Made by a program: the position numbers and the translations under genes
From: Ampelocalamus luodianensis
Taxonomy: Eukaryota; Streptophyta; Magnoliopsida; Poales; Poaceae
NCBI GenBank assembly: GCA_036346255.1
Contig: CM070636.1
Coordinates: 26,667,539 to 26,731,538, forward strand
Length of the DNA: 64,000 nt
Reading direction: 5' to 3'
The notes under the pieces: model-generated
What the model saw: the letters and a program-made list of their open reading frames with translations, nothing else
The model's database searches: none
Told to the model about the DNA's origin: nothing
Shown here: positions 50,001 to 62,000 of the stretch, one piece after another
Position numbering within the stretch: the stretch's first letter is position 1
Layout: every line of letters starts with the position of its first letter

Positions 50001-53000
50001 ACCTATCGCCTCCTCGATCGACATCGTGGAGAGGTCCACAGAGACCGGATCGATCGAGCCATCCGCTTGTACTTCTGGGACGCAATAAAGAGCTTCGCCT
50101 TCCTCCGTCAGAGGTGTCGCCGCCAAACCGTACCAACCTCGCAGCAGAGTGTTGAGACGAGAGCAAAGTCATCAACGCCCTCACCGCTTGAAGGCCGTGG
50201 TCTCCCACTCGCGCGGCGTCGCAGCGGTGTGGACTTGCGCGCGCGCCGCCGCCGAGCGCGTGCCGCAGCGATGGTGTCCCAAGCCTCCTGGCGATCCGCT
50301 TGTTGGAGAGCGAATCGCATCTCGCGGGGCTCAGCGCGATGAGGGCATCCAGCGCTCGCCGATCTGGTCGTAGTCGACGCCGCCGCACGGGACCGCTCTC
50401 CCACATGTGCCGCACCGAGCTCACTTCATCACCGCGCCCACTCGGCGAGTTGGCCTTGGCGAGGGTAGGCCGACCGCCGGCCGCGCCCTCGACAACACCG
50501 AACCCGTGGTAACCACTGCACGTCCGGGAGAGAGCCACGCCGCGCGGAAGGCCGCGCTCTATCGACCGCTGCCGCCGCTGTCGTGTGCGCCTCTTCCAGA
50601 GCGCCACCGCCGAGCGCCTCTCCAGAGCGCCACCGCCGAGCGCCTCTCCAGAGCGCCACCGCCGCGCGCCTCCTCCAGAGCGCCACCGCCGTCGCGCCTC
50701 CTCCAGAGTGCTACGCCGTGCGCGCCTCCTCCAGAGCGCCATCTCAGTTAGTCTGGACTCTACTATTGGTGATAGCAAGATCCTTACTCTCATGGAGAGG
50801 ATGACACTTGGAGATGGGGCAATTTTCTCTTGTATATTTCTCTTCACAATGCCATGCCAACTTTGAGGTTGGGGATACATATTTATAGGGCTAACCACCA
50901 AGCATATGCTAGTCTAAGATGCTCGTTCTAGATACTCTGTCCCTAGATCTTGGTCCTAGATGCTCGTCCTCTAAAGCTAGTTCTAAAGCTAGTCCAAGAT
51001 GCTCTGTCCAAAGAGATGCTAACCGCTTGACCAAGGATGCTGTCCTTGAAGGGCGGCAAAGCCAACACGAGACTTATCCATCAATCTCCCTAAGTCTTGT
51101 GTGTCTCCTTGAGGAATCTGAGCCATCCCGATCCTAGGAGCAGAGCGCCGCCCTTGATTTCAACGCCGGAGGTCCCCAAACTGACGAGCCTCGAACGCTG
51201 AGTCACGCCGAGAAGAACTCCCCGCCCGGCCATGTGGTGGGTGTCGCGGTGTCGAGGCACCACCCGCGGTCTTCTGCGTCTTAACTTTCGCGAAGATGGC
51301 GTGTGCTTTGCTCGTCAAGGTGGAGGAGAGCTACGGCCTGGCTGCTTCACCTCCGCCGCCGCTACCGGCTCCGCCGCCCGGCCTCGACGCTTCTTTGCGC
51401 CAATGCGGCAGCCGCGCCGCTGCTTCGCTGCTGCGCGTTGCCGCGCGAAGCTCGGCCGTCACGACGCCGCGTGCTCGAGGCGGCCGAGCGCAAAGACGCC
51501 CGAGTATGGGCGCGAGGACGTCGCCGAGGTGATGACCGTGGGCGCCCAAGGCGGCGCTGGCTGCAAACAAGAGCGGACGAGGCGACTCTTGCTACAAGCG
51601 CGCAAGCACGGTCATCGGGCCAAGGATTGTCGACGACCACGACGCGTCGCCCACGCGTCGCAGCGAGGAGGAGGAGCATCCGGCTCGCTCATTGCTCGGC
51701 GAGCATCGAACCACCTCACGCAGACCGGCCGCAGCCGCTTCCTCCACCTTGACGAGCCAAAAGCACACGCCATCTTCTACGAAAGTTCCGCAACAAAGAA
51801 GACCGACGGGTGGTGCTCGACACCGCGACACCCACGCACATGACCGGGCGGCGGGAGTTCTTCTCCGAGCGTGACTCGCTCGAGGCTCATCAGTTTGGGG
51901 ACACCTCGGCGTTGAAATCAAGGACGGCGCTCCGCTTCTAGGATCGGATGGCTCGATTCTCCAAGGAGACACACAAGACTTAGGGAGATTGATGGATAAG
52001 TCTCGTGTTGGCTTTTGCCGCCTTCAAGGACAGATCCTTGACCGGCGGTTAGCATCTCTTTGGACAGAGCATCTTGGACTAGCTTTAGGACTAGCTTTAG
52101 AGACGAGCATCTAGGACGAGCATCTGAGACCACAGATCTGGGACGAGCATCTTAGACTAGCATATGCTTGGCATATGCTTGTACCGGTTAGCCCTATAAA
52201 TATGTATCTCAACCCTCAAAGTTGGCATGGCATTGTGAAGAGAAATATACAAGAGAAAATTGCCCCATCTCCAAGTGTCATCCTCTCCATGAGAGTAGGA
52301 TCTTGCTAACACCATCAGCTGACCGCGCTTTGTTCGATCGCCGCTGCTCGCTGGCGTGCGCGCGCCCATCATGCGCGCCGCCGCATGCCCTGCTTCTCCT
52401 CTCTCAGCCGCTCAAGGTCCGCGTGGCCTGCCATCGCCGAGAGATGGCTGCTGCTGCGCCGCCGAGACCTTGACCTCGCTGCGCCGCCACGCGCTGATCT
52501 GCCGCCATTCCGCTTCCACCTCCGCCTCCGCCGCTGCCGCCGCGCTTCGCTACCGACGCCTTTGCGCTGGCTGCAGCGGTGGTCTCGCCGCCGCTTCGCT
52601 GCTTGCCGCCGCGAGCTCGGCCGTCGGCACGACGCCGCGTGCTCGAGGCGATCCGAACGCTTAAGATCGCTCTGCGGACATGGCGCGCTGCGGGTGTTGC
52701 GTGGAGAGAGGGTCGCCGACGAGTCGCCGTCTCCGGAGAGTGGCGTGGGATACCGAGCCGCTGCGCACGGCCAAATTTGCGAGGCCGGAGAAGGAGATGG
52801 CAGAGATGCTCGTGATACACAAGCTCGATACCACTTGTTAGTCATTGGACTCTTACTATTGGTGATAGCAAGATCCTTACTCTCATGGAGAGGATGACAC
52901 TTGGAGATGGGGCAATTTTCTCTTGTATATTTCTCTTCACAATGCCATGCCAACCTGAGGGGTTGGGGATACATATTTATAGGGCTAACCAGCCAAGCAT

Positions 53001-56000
53001 ATGCCAAGCATATGCTAAGCATATGCTAGTCTAAGATGCTCTGTCCTAGATGCTGTGTCCTAGATGCTCTGTCCTCTAAAGCTAGTCCTAAAGCTAGTCC
53101 AAGATGCTCTGTCCAAAAGAGATGCTAACCGCCAGTCAAGGATGCTGTCCTTGAAGGGCGGCAAAAGCCAACACAGAGACTTATCCATCAAAGCCTTCCA
53201 TGTCATTTCTTTATAGAGAAATTCAAAAGGCAAAAAAAGAAATCAAGGAAGCCATGAACAATATAGAGAACAACTACAACCCCATTATAGATATTATTGA
53301 CAAGAAAATGAAGGATATGCTTGATTCTCCATTGCACTTGATGGCACTTCTTGAATTCATATTATAGTTATTGTGATGGCTCTATTTTTTTGAATGATGT
53401 TGTCATGGATGGGGGTATTCACTTGTGCGGAGACTTTTTACCACAATGACGACGACAAGCAAAGTCAATTGCTAAATGTGGAGCTGGGTATATTCAAAGA
53501 TCAAGAAGGCCACTTTGGGAAAGCGGCAGCAAAGGCCGGTTGCAAAGACTATGAATTTAATCCAGGTTTAATAATTACTAGTCAATGTAAATACATGCAA
53601 GATTATAAATTTGTCATATACTAATTATTTTCTTATTCCTAATATGCAACTAAATGGTAGTCTACTTATGGATGTAAAGTTCCCGTGTTACAAAAAATGG
53701 CCATGAGGATCCTCTCATTAACATCATCTGGTTCTAAAAGAAATTGGAGTACTTTTGAAGAGGTTAGCCTCTAAACTTCTCTAAAGAGTGAAGTCTCAAT
53801 TCTCAATATCTACATTAGTACATTACATTTAGCTAATTAGTAACTATACATCACTTTGCAATTCGTAGATACATACAAAAAAAAAGAAATAAACTAGATG
53901 TCGATCGCCTTAATCATCTAGTCTATGTTCAATACAACAATGCCAAATTGAGGAACAAAAAAGAGAAAAGAGAGAAGAACATAGATCCCATTATTGGCTC
54001 CGAAGCTAATGAAGCTCAAAGGTGATTAATTGAAGGCGGAGATGTTGAGCCACCAAGGTAACATGGAAGGTAATTGAATAAGCATGTGGGGCTAATGAGA
54101 TCTTAGAACTTCATAAGAGCGTAAGAGTGAGACAACTTCATGAAGAAGATTTCAAATCCGATACCGAAGAAGAGGAGGTCAATGAGGAGGAAATTGAGTA
54201 TGAGTCCGATCAAGAAGTGCTTCCAACCAAAAATTATGAGGAAGAAGATGACTAGTCATTTACTCATTTGATCATCAAATTATCCTAAGACTCTATTTAT
54301 ATTTCACTTACTTGTTTTATTTGTGAGACCTTATGAACTATTTATATTTGGCTTGCTTGTTTCATTTGTGACTTGTTTCATTGCTTGAACTATTTGATGT
54401 TACTTGTTTGAATTATATTTTTATTACATCAAGTCATCAACTCATGAAGGTTATTACATCAAGTCCTCAAATATATTTGCATCACCAAGCCACCAAGGTA
54501 ACATCTCTTCTTACATAATTACACATATACATACATACATACATGTAACATATACATAAGCTTGCTATTCTGTGTTCATCCCGCTTGCTTGGACTGATGT
54601 TGAAGGCTCTTGCAATTCTGTTCAGGCGCTAGGCGGCCACCCACCGCCCGCCTAGCGCCTAGGTAAACATTGTTGGGGACATCCGAGGCAAACCCCATAT
54701 GCAGCTCGAGCGGGGAGATGGGTCCAGCGGGCAAAAAATGGGAGATAAGGAGACTGAAGAGAACCTGCTGTCACGTCGTGTGAAACCCTAAACCCTAGCG
54801 CCGCCTCCATCCCCGTTGCGGCTGTGGCGCTCCAGATCCAAGTATGCCCCTCCCTCCCAGCTCCCCTTCCCTCCCTCTCGACCTCCATCCCTAGCCACCC
54901 TCCCTCTCGGCCTCCACCTCCCTCCCTGACTCTCCCGGCAACCCCTTCTCCCTCCTCGTCTCCCCGTCCCTCTCGGCCTCCACCTCCCTCTCCGGCTCCC
55001 CCTCCCTCTCGACCTCCACCTCCCTCCCCTTCTCCCCACCTCCCCTCCCGGCAGCGACCCGACCTCCCCCGCCCTCACATCCAAGGAGAGGGGGAGGGAG
55101 AGCTCGGGTCGCCGCCGGGAGAAGAGAACAGAGGCGGGGAGGGGCGAGTGGGTAGTGACCGCGTGTGTTGCTATGCTCTATATCGCTATTTGTTTGCTAG
55201 TTGCTACTGTGCCGACTGTTGATTGCATTGTTGTTTGTTTGGTACTGTATTAATTACGTTCTTGTAATGCAGAAGCACAAAAAAATAGCAAGTGCAAGTA
55301 TTGCATCCTCCGAGGCCGTGTATGATCCAAAGACCGATCCAAAATAGAAGGTGAAGTCTAATGATCCGAGGTGGAAGTATGGTTTTTGGCCAATTATTGG
55401 CAACTGAGATTTGGTACAATGTTCGCTTTGTGACCGAAGGTATCGGAAGGAATCAAAAGGTTGAAGGAGCATCTTGCGAGTGGGTTTGGCGACGTCCAAA
55501 AACGTTCCAAGACTACAACAATCATGAAAGAGATGCGAGAGGCTTTGTGCAAGGGCAAGAGAAGCAGGCCACTCTTCCTAGATGATGGTGAAGAAAGAAG
55601 AGGAGAAGATGAAGATGTGAGTGTGACAGCAACTAAGGAGTCCCAAGACTATTGTGCAACCAAGTTATGGGACAGCCGCCAAAAGAAAGCAATCCGCCCT
55701 TCAATTCAGGTTCCAGCATAAAAGAAGGTAAAGGAGACCAAGTCCATTGGTGCTATGCTCCGACCAACACCCGCAAAGGTTGTAGAGCAAAGACATGCCA
55801 AGGGGCCAGCTCAAAGTAGCATTCAATCTCGCATGAGGACCAAGGAAGAAAGGCAGGTTCCAAGTTTTTCTATGAGTGTGGCGGACCATTTAATGCCGCA
55901 AACTCAAGACAATTCGAGATTGCTACGGAGGTAGTTGCGCAATACGGTTTTGGGTGCAAACCTCCTAGTTACTATGAGCTGAGGGAGCCATCGCTTTAGG

Positions 56001-59000
56001 AGGTTGTTAAGGAGACAAACAATTCAAGAGTGAAGCATGAGGAGGCGTGGAAGCAATATGGTTGCACACTCATGTTGGACATATGGACAGATAGGAGGGG
56101 ACGCTACTTGATTAACTTTCTTGTCAACAGTCCGAGAGGGACTTTCTTCTTGGAGTTTGTGTTTGATGCATCAAGTAAATTGCATGATGCAACGATGCTA
56201 GCCAGCTTGCTAGAAAAGAGAATTGAGAACATTGAAAAGGGCAAAGTTGTTCAAGTTGTCACCGATAGTAAGGCTAACTATAAGGCAGCGGGCAAACTTC
56301 TAATGGGGATGATTCCTACACTGTTTTGGACCACTTGTGTTGCACATTGTTTGGACTTTATGTTGGAGGACATAGGGAAGTTGAAGCAATTTAAGAACCC
56401 TATTGCACGTGCTCGGCATCTAACCACATTCATATACAGGCATGGGAGGTTTCTTAGTGCAATGAGGGAGAAGACAAGTAGGATGGATCTTGTGAGACCC
56501 GCAACTACTCGGTTTGCCACAGCATTCCTTACTTTGCGGAGTTTGCAGAAGCACAAAGATGCATTGAAATATCTATTTGCAAGTGATGATTGGACTATGA
56601 CCAAATTGGCAAAGACAGAGGCTGGAAAAAAGTGTATGCCATTGTTCTATCAAAGGAGTTTTGGAATTCGATTGAAGATTTGCCTTAGAGCTTCACAACC
56701 ACTTCTTGTTGTACTAAGGATGGTTGATGGTGATGAGAAGCCCGCCATGCCGAAGGTTACAGTATTCATGGCTCAAGCAAAGGAAAAGATTAAGGCATCC
56801 TTCCCTACCCAAAACAGGAAAGGTTTGCTCAAAAACATCATGAAAATTATTGGCCAACGTTGGGTGAAGCAAATGGACACCCCACTACTTGGGGCTACAC
56901 TCTATTTGAACCCGAGGAAATTCTTTTCCATCCAAAAGAAGAATGATGATGCATATGTTGGAGAGCTAAGAGGTTGTTCCACTGAGGTGTTTTCGAAAAT
57001 GGTAGAAGATGCTGATCTTCGAAACAAGATCGATAAGCAAGCCATTCTCAATGAAGACCAACGTGGAGACGTCTTTTCAAATAAAATGGTGGTCCAAAAC
57101 ATAGATTCAAGGAGCCCTAGTAAGTGTTTTTAATTACAGCAAGTTAATTTTTGTCTGAAATCCTAATATATGCATGTATTTGCCATTTTAGTTGATTGGT
57201 AGCATGCATATGGTGGTCGAGCCATTGAACTCCACAGATTTGCAAAGCGTATCGTTAGTCTTTGTGCTTCATCATCCGGTTTTGAGCGAAACTTAAGTAC
57301 CTTTGAATTTGTAAGTCAAGTTGATAAAGAATTACTCCTCATTTTGTAGCTTCTTTGTGTTTATTCATTATCAATTTCAGAAGCCATTTATTCATTTTGT
57401 TTGCTTGGATTGCCATTTGTAGATCCATACCAAGAAAAGGAACCGGTTAGAGCACAAGAAATTGAATAATTTAGTCTATGTTGCATACAACCGAAAGATG
57501 ATAAGTAGGTTTCAAAAGCGGCGTGAGGACGGGGGCAAAAGCTATGACCCTATGGTCATAGATGAGTTTGATTCAAGGTTATTAAGGTGTCGCTTAGGCG
57601 TCGCCTAAGCGGTAAGGCGCTGCCCAGGGTTAAGGCATCGCCCCGCCTTGCCGCGCATGCCTATGACGTCCGCCTTAGGACGAAGGCGTCACTATGGCGG
57701 CGTATGGCATCAGGAAGGCTTGAGGCGATGCCTTAGGCAAAGGAGGAGCACGAAAGTGTTGGGCTGCTAGCCTTGCCCGCAACTAAACTAGGCCTGCCTG
57801 AGCGACCCGAGCCTTGGAACCCGAGAGAGAAGGGGAAAGAGAAGAGGGCGAAGACTCACCCTGGAACCCTAGGCGGCGGCGCCTCCATCTCGCCACTCCG
57901 TCCCTTGCAGCTCCGGCTACGGCTTGTTGCGGGAGGAGACGACGATGAAGGGTGAGTTGTCGATGGGCGTGGTGATGGCCGTCACCACGTCGTTGTGGCC
58001 GCGCATCACGCCCAAACAGAGGGACTCCTGCGCGCCAGGCATGGTGATGAGGCTATGGTTTGGGAAGCTTTGGGGGTCGTGGAGGCAGCGCAAGGGAGAG
58101 TTGGGAAGGAATGCGGGCGATAGGGTTTTTGGGGATAGTAGGACCTTGTAGCCAGGTTGGGGGAAATCGTGGCCGTCCGATACACGGGGAAAGCTTTTTG
58201 GGCCGTCTAGTTTGATGGGCTACAATTCAAAAGCCCATCTCAAAATGTGGCAGATCGTCAAAGGCAACCCAACCCAGGTCCATGAGGCATGGGCCTATAG
58301 TTGACAATTGCAACAAAAGCAAAGAAATACTTTGCCTGAATGCACAGGCAAGGCCAGTCGAAAAAAAAAAAAGAACGCACAGGCAAGTGAAGAAGCACTT
58401 AATTTGCTGCCTTAGCGCCTTAGGACGTTGGTAAGGCGTCGCCTCGCCTCACGCCTTACCGCTTCAAAGGTGTGAGAGGGGTAGGTCGCCTTGCCTCGCC
58501 TTACCGCCTTAATAACCATGGTTTGATTGGGGCAATGAATGGGTTGACCCATTGGCCGAACGACCTCAAGGTAGTCGTGGTTGTGTGACCTTACATGGGA
58601 CCATGTTGATGAAACCGTTGCTGCATCACGCGAGCTTCGAGGTCGCAATGTTCCTAGGTGAGCTATTGGCGAGACTATGACCTACACTCGCCGTGTAAGA
58701 ACTACACCAAGGGTTGTTGATGAAGATGAGCAGCCACACTCGGATTCGGGCAATTGAGAAGGAGGAAGATATTGTTCTTGATGACGACGATGTGGATGAT
58801 TATGGCGAAGATCCAACCGAGGCTATCGAAGATGATGATGGAGAGAACATGGATGCTACTAACGATTTAGATGAGTTTGAGATGGACAACTTTTGAGAGA
58901 TGAGAGGGTTGGGCTTATGTTATTATTGTGGACTTATACTATTAGACTCTAAGCTTGCGGACTTAATTTATTGTTGTGGATTTATGTTGGTTATGTTGTG

Positions 59001-62000
59001 CTTGTTATGTTGCTCATTATTCATGTAATCGTATATTTAATTCTCTATTTTCCACTTCATTGTCCTCCCATTTCCATGTAGCTTGTTGCTTGGGAGGAGA
59101 AGAGATGAGATGTTATCAAGAAGGTATGGCACTCAATCCATATTTACTCAATTAATTGAAATATGAATTATTGTAATGTATTGTAACAAGCTACATGTTG
59201 AAACTTGCAAGAAGGGTGAGTGCTACATGGGAGAAGAGCAATTGGAAAGAGGATGGGTGCTACATGGACTCAAGAACCGACAACATCAAGGTATTCATGT
59301 GCTACTAAATTGCTGATTTAATTTGCTGCCATTCTAGGTTAGGATGTGTGTATGGCGTCGCCTCGCCGCACACCTTACGCGTTTTGACGGTAAAAAGGTG
59401 GTGAGTCACCACACCTCGCCGTATCGCTTTAATAACCATGATCATTTTTAATTTTTATATATCCAAACCATATGTTTTAAACAACATCTTTGATCAAAAT
59501 TAATATGGTTTGATGGCACGCATTCTAGGCATACTTACCGGATTCGCTATAAAACCCCGTGAAACGTGAACCGGATTCGTCGAACCAGAACTGGTTTAAG
59601 GTATGAAGTTCGTCTTCGCAGTGGAAATTGGGAGAAAAAGTGGCGAACAACGAACCCAAATCACATATCGCAACTCGACGAACCGCGTTTTTGGTAACTA
59701 TGATTCTAGGGTGTCACTCTTTTGTGACCGGAGAGAATAGTGGACTAGCTTTATACAGCAAAACAGAACTGCAACTAGCTGCTGACAAAGCCCCAACCGA
59801 AGACATAACAAAGAAAGGAAATTTGATCTCACACCTATAAGGCCGGGGAAATACCTGAATGTTAGGAGCAAAACCACCTTCATCACCAACATTGGTGGCA
59901 TCCTGCCCATACTTCTTCTTGATAACAGACTGTGCAGGATACCAAAAATATGCGAGTCTTATTTTTTTCTAGGATAACAAGAAACCAAATATCCTAAAAT
60001 GAAAGAATTACCTTCAAGTTGTGGTACACTTCAACACCCATCTTCATAGCCTCCTTGAATGACGAGGCTCCAGTAGGAAGGATCATGAACTCCTGCACAT
60101 ATATGTGGAGGGCATAAATAACATTTGCCACAATCACAACAAGATATATGCAAAAATCTTAATTCAGAGCATTGCCTGCATAGCAAGCTTGTTTCCAGCA
60201 TGGGATCCACCATTAATGACATTGAATGCAGGCACAGGCAAAACTAATTGCTTGTTGCCAGCAAGGTTGGCAATGTGCTGCAATGAAGAACATATTCAAA
60301 TTAGTAAGAGACCAAATAGTTAAAAGCGGAATTGATGCAAGTTGCTACACACCTGGTACAGCGGAATCTTCTTGATGATAGCTCCAGCTTTGCAAACAGC
60401 AAGTGACACAGCCAGGATTGCATTAGCCCCAAGCTGAATGTATAAAAAAATCATACTGTTAGACAGAAATCCAAAATGAAACAACAGCATTTTTTATTAC
60501 TCCAAAGGTACAAATCTACATGGATTGTGTAATACCTTTTGCTTGCACCACCCCCACTCATTTTTGGTTCCATCAAGCTGCTGAACCATAAAGTTATCAA
60601 TCTCAGCCTGTGCTGTAGCAGCCTGCAAAAGGAAATAAGAGCATGTAATGAATAATGCATTCAATCTCATATTACAATAGAAAAGGGGGAACAGACAACA
60701 CAAACCTTGCCAACCAGAGCTGGTGCAATAATAGAGTTCACATTGTTAACAGCCTGCAACAGAACAGCCAAACATGAAAATATAAATATAAAAAATACAA
60801 ATAATTAATTAATTATGAAAATAGTAAATAAATTAAATATGCATATAATATATTGTTCATCTACAAAAACACTGCAACAGGTAATGGAACATTAGGCTGT
60901 AGATGCAGTTGTCATTCTACAATCCACTAAATGGGCCCCAGCTATTCATTTGATGGCACTGATCTACTACCTCTGTTCTTTTTTACTTGTCGTTTTGGAC
61001 ATCGACAAAGTCTCCAATACACGCATTTGACCATTAATTTTTCTAACTATATTTTACCAAAAATTCTAAAAAAAATATAATGATGTCGAAATACTTTCAA
61101 TGACAAATCTACTCATACAATTTTCTTGTGACAAATCTAAATAATTTTCTAGGAATTAATGATCAAAATTTTAAAATGTTGACTGCACGCATTCTAAAAC
61201 ATCTACTCCCTCCGTGCGTGAATAGTTGACGCCGTGGTGAGGGAAATTGAATACGGAAACGTCAAATAAAAAAACATGGAGGGAGTATTTGAGAACAGAG
61301 AGAGTAGAAAGTTGGTTTATTAGTTAAGGATTAAACGGTGAACAAGTTATAGTTGAGTTTGCTTCGGTTTTAACTTAGACTAGATAACAAGTATCTTGCC
61401 CATGATTATTTACTAAAGAAAACATACAATCCTAAGTTGTTACAGAAAGACACAGAAACAAGTGTTACATAATCAGCATTAAAAAACAATCCAACCAACC
61501 ACAACCTGACCAAGTTACACACCAAAAGAAGACATTGTTTAGATGAAAATCACATGGCCAAAAAAATATTGTTAGGTATACACGAAATTTTGAAAGCTGA
61601 CAAAGCATGTAGATGGTAAAAAAACATATAGTTTCAGGCATAAAACAGAAACAGTGGCAGTGGCCCATGTCTACATCCTGCATAAAATCAATTAAGTTTA
61701 ATACATATATAGAACTAATAACATATTTACAGAGACATTCAAGAAAAAAAATATGTCACTGTCATTTAAGATTCATACAGTGCATAAGAACGTTGAGATA
61801 AAATTCCCTTAAATGAAGGTAAAAATATGCAAGCTTTAAAAGCAAACCTTGGAAACACCCTTGCCCAAGTAGTCAGATCCACCGTCCCTCAATTCCAAAG
61901 CTTCATAAACACCTATAGAACAGGGAGGACTCGTATTGGATTAGCTTCTACCCAAGGCATTTGATAAACCCATCAGTAATGATTGCAAGAACAATGTTTA

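Larger units (their letters stand above)
48988..53190 (-). mobile_element. Composite LTR retroelement with four LTR copies, TSD AAGCC
   Basis: The outer edges are LTR copies at 48988-49335 and 52836-53190, both in minus orientation, flanked by AAGCC at 48983-48987 and 53191-53195. Two more LTR copies lie inside: 50746-51083 (minus) and 51990-52311 (plus). Two gag-like regions lie in opposite orientations: about 49336-50745 (minus) and about 51340-51989 (plus). On the minus strand, TGGTATCGAGC (about 52823-52833) near the right LTR is a decayed Met-tRNA primer site, and ACTTGGGGAGAT abutting 49335 is the polypurine tract. There is no RT or integrase. The gag fragments are Ty1/copia-like (zinc knuckle and a protease-start segment), so it appears non-autonomous. 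Confidence 0.8.
47506..54255 (+). pseudogene. hAT transposase (BED finger, DUF659, dimerisation), disrupted
   Basis: The ATG at 47506 follows a splice acceptor (GAATTGTAG). Codon 18 is TGA, in a context (AAG TGA AAA) that suggests CGA to TGA decay. Next comes a BED-type zinc finger ([11 protein letters not shown] with IKQHIAH, 47620-47700). Then a DUF659-like region (47890-48480; [15 protein letters not shown]), the core ([22 protein letters not shown], 48500-48900), a retroelement at 48988-53190, and a resumed frame [18 protein letters not shown] (53191). A C-terminal hAT dimerisation region lies at about 53690-54060 ([19 protein letters not shown]) and an acidic tail ends at the TAG near 54255. 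Several frameshifts exist. It would cut and paste the element if intact. Confidence 0.85.
46606..54672 (+). mobile_element. Inner hAT transposon, TSD TTGGGGAC
   Basis: The left end is CAATGATCCCCTGGGCGGG and the right end, reversed, is CAATGTTTACCTAGGCGC. The eight bases TTGGGGAC flank at 46598-46605 and 54673-54680. Subterminal regions are full of CTAGGCG motifs. A GC-rich leader (46870-47210) with a splice donor GTAAGTAGGG (near 47210) precedes the transposase. A 4.2-kb retroelement splits the transposase. Removing it gives an element of about 3.9 kb, a normal size for a plant hAT. Confidence 0.88.
46534..59440 (+). mobile_element. Outer hAT transposon, TSD ATCATTTT
   Basis: The left end is CAAGGTTATCTATC (46534) and the right end, reversed, is CATGGTTATTAAAGCG (59440). 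The eight bases ATCATTTT flank at 46526-46533 and 59441-59448. An 8-bp duplication is the hAT standard. Only 64 bp of its left end precede a second hAT element (46606-54672, plus an 8-bp duplication); its own transposase lies at about 55267-58894. Subterminal CGCC/GGCG-rich sequence near both ends fits the family. It lies in the MITE remnant of enolase intron 9. Confidence 0.85.
39380..59854 (-). other. Enolase intron 9, 20,475 bp of nested transposons
   Basis: The donor is GTATTTCC directly after the NIQ codons at 59855, and the acceptor is TTGTAG directly before GAGAACAAG at 39379. Both joints keep the frame (NIQ then ENKEG). Only a few hundred bases (39380-39441 and about 59580-59854) look like original intron. 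All the rest is assigned to a MITE remnant, a Mutator-like element with a copia element inside, and nested hAT elements. All neighbouring introns are about 70 to 1,100 bp. Confidence 0.92.

Noticed and set aside
49269..50342. 357-codon open frame on the plus strand
   Set aside because: Antisense to the minus-strand gag remnant of the composite element; low-complexity arginine/alanine composition and no recognised domain.
49411..50901. 496-codon open frame on the minus strand
   Set aside because: It runs from LTR b through the GC-rich gag remnant. The recognisable gag pieces (zinc knuckle, protease start) are split between frames, so the long frame reflects GC-rich composition, not a working gene.
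59628..59840. 70-codon frame near the enolase intron 9 donor
   Set aside because: Intronic, short, and without similarity to any family I recognise.
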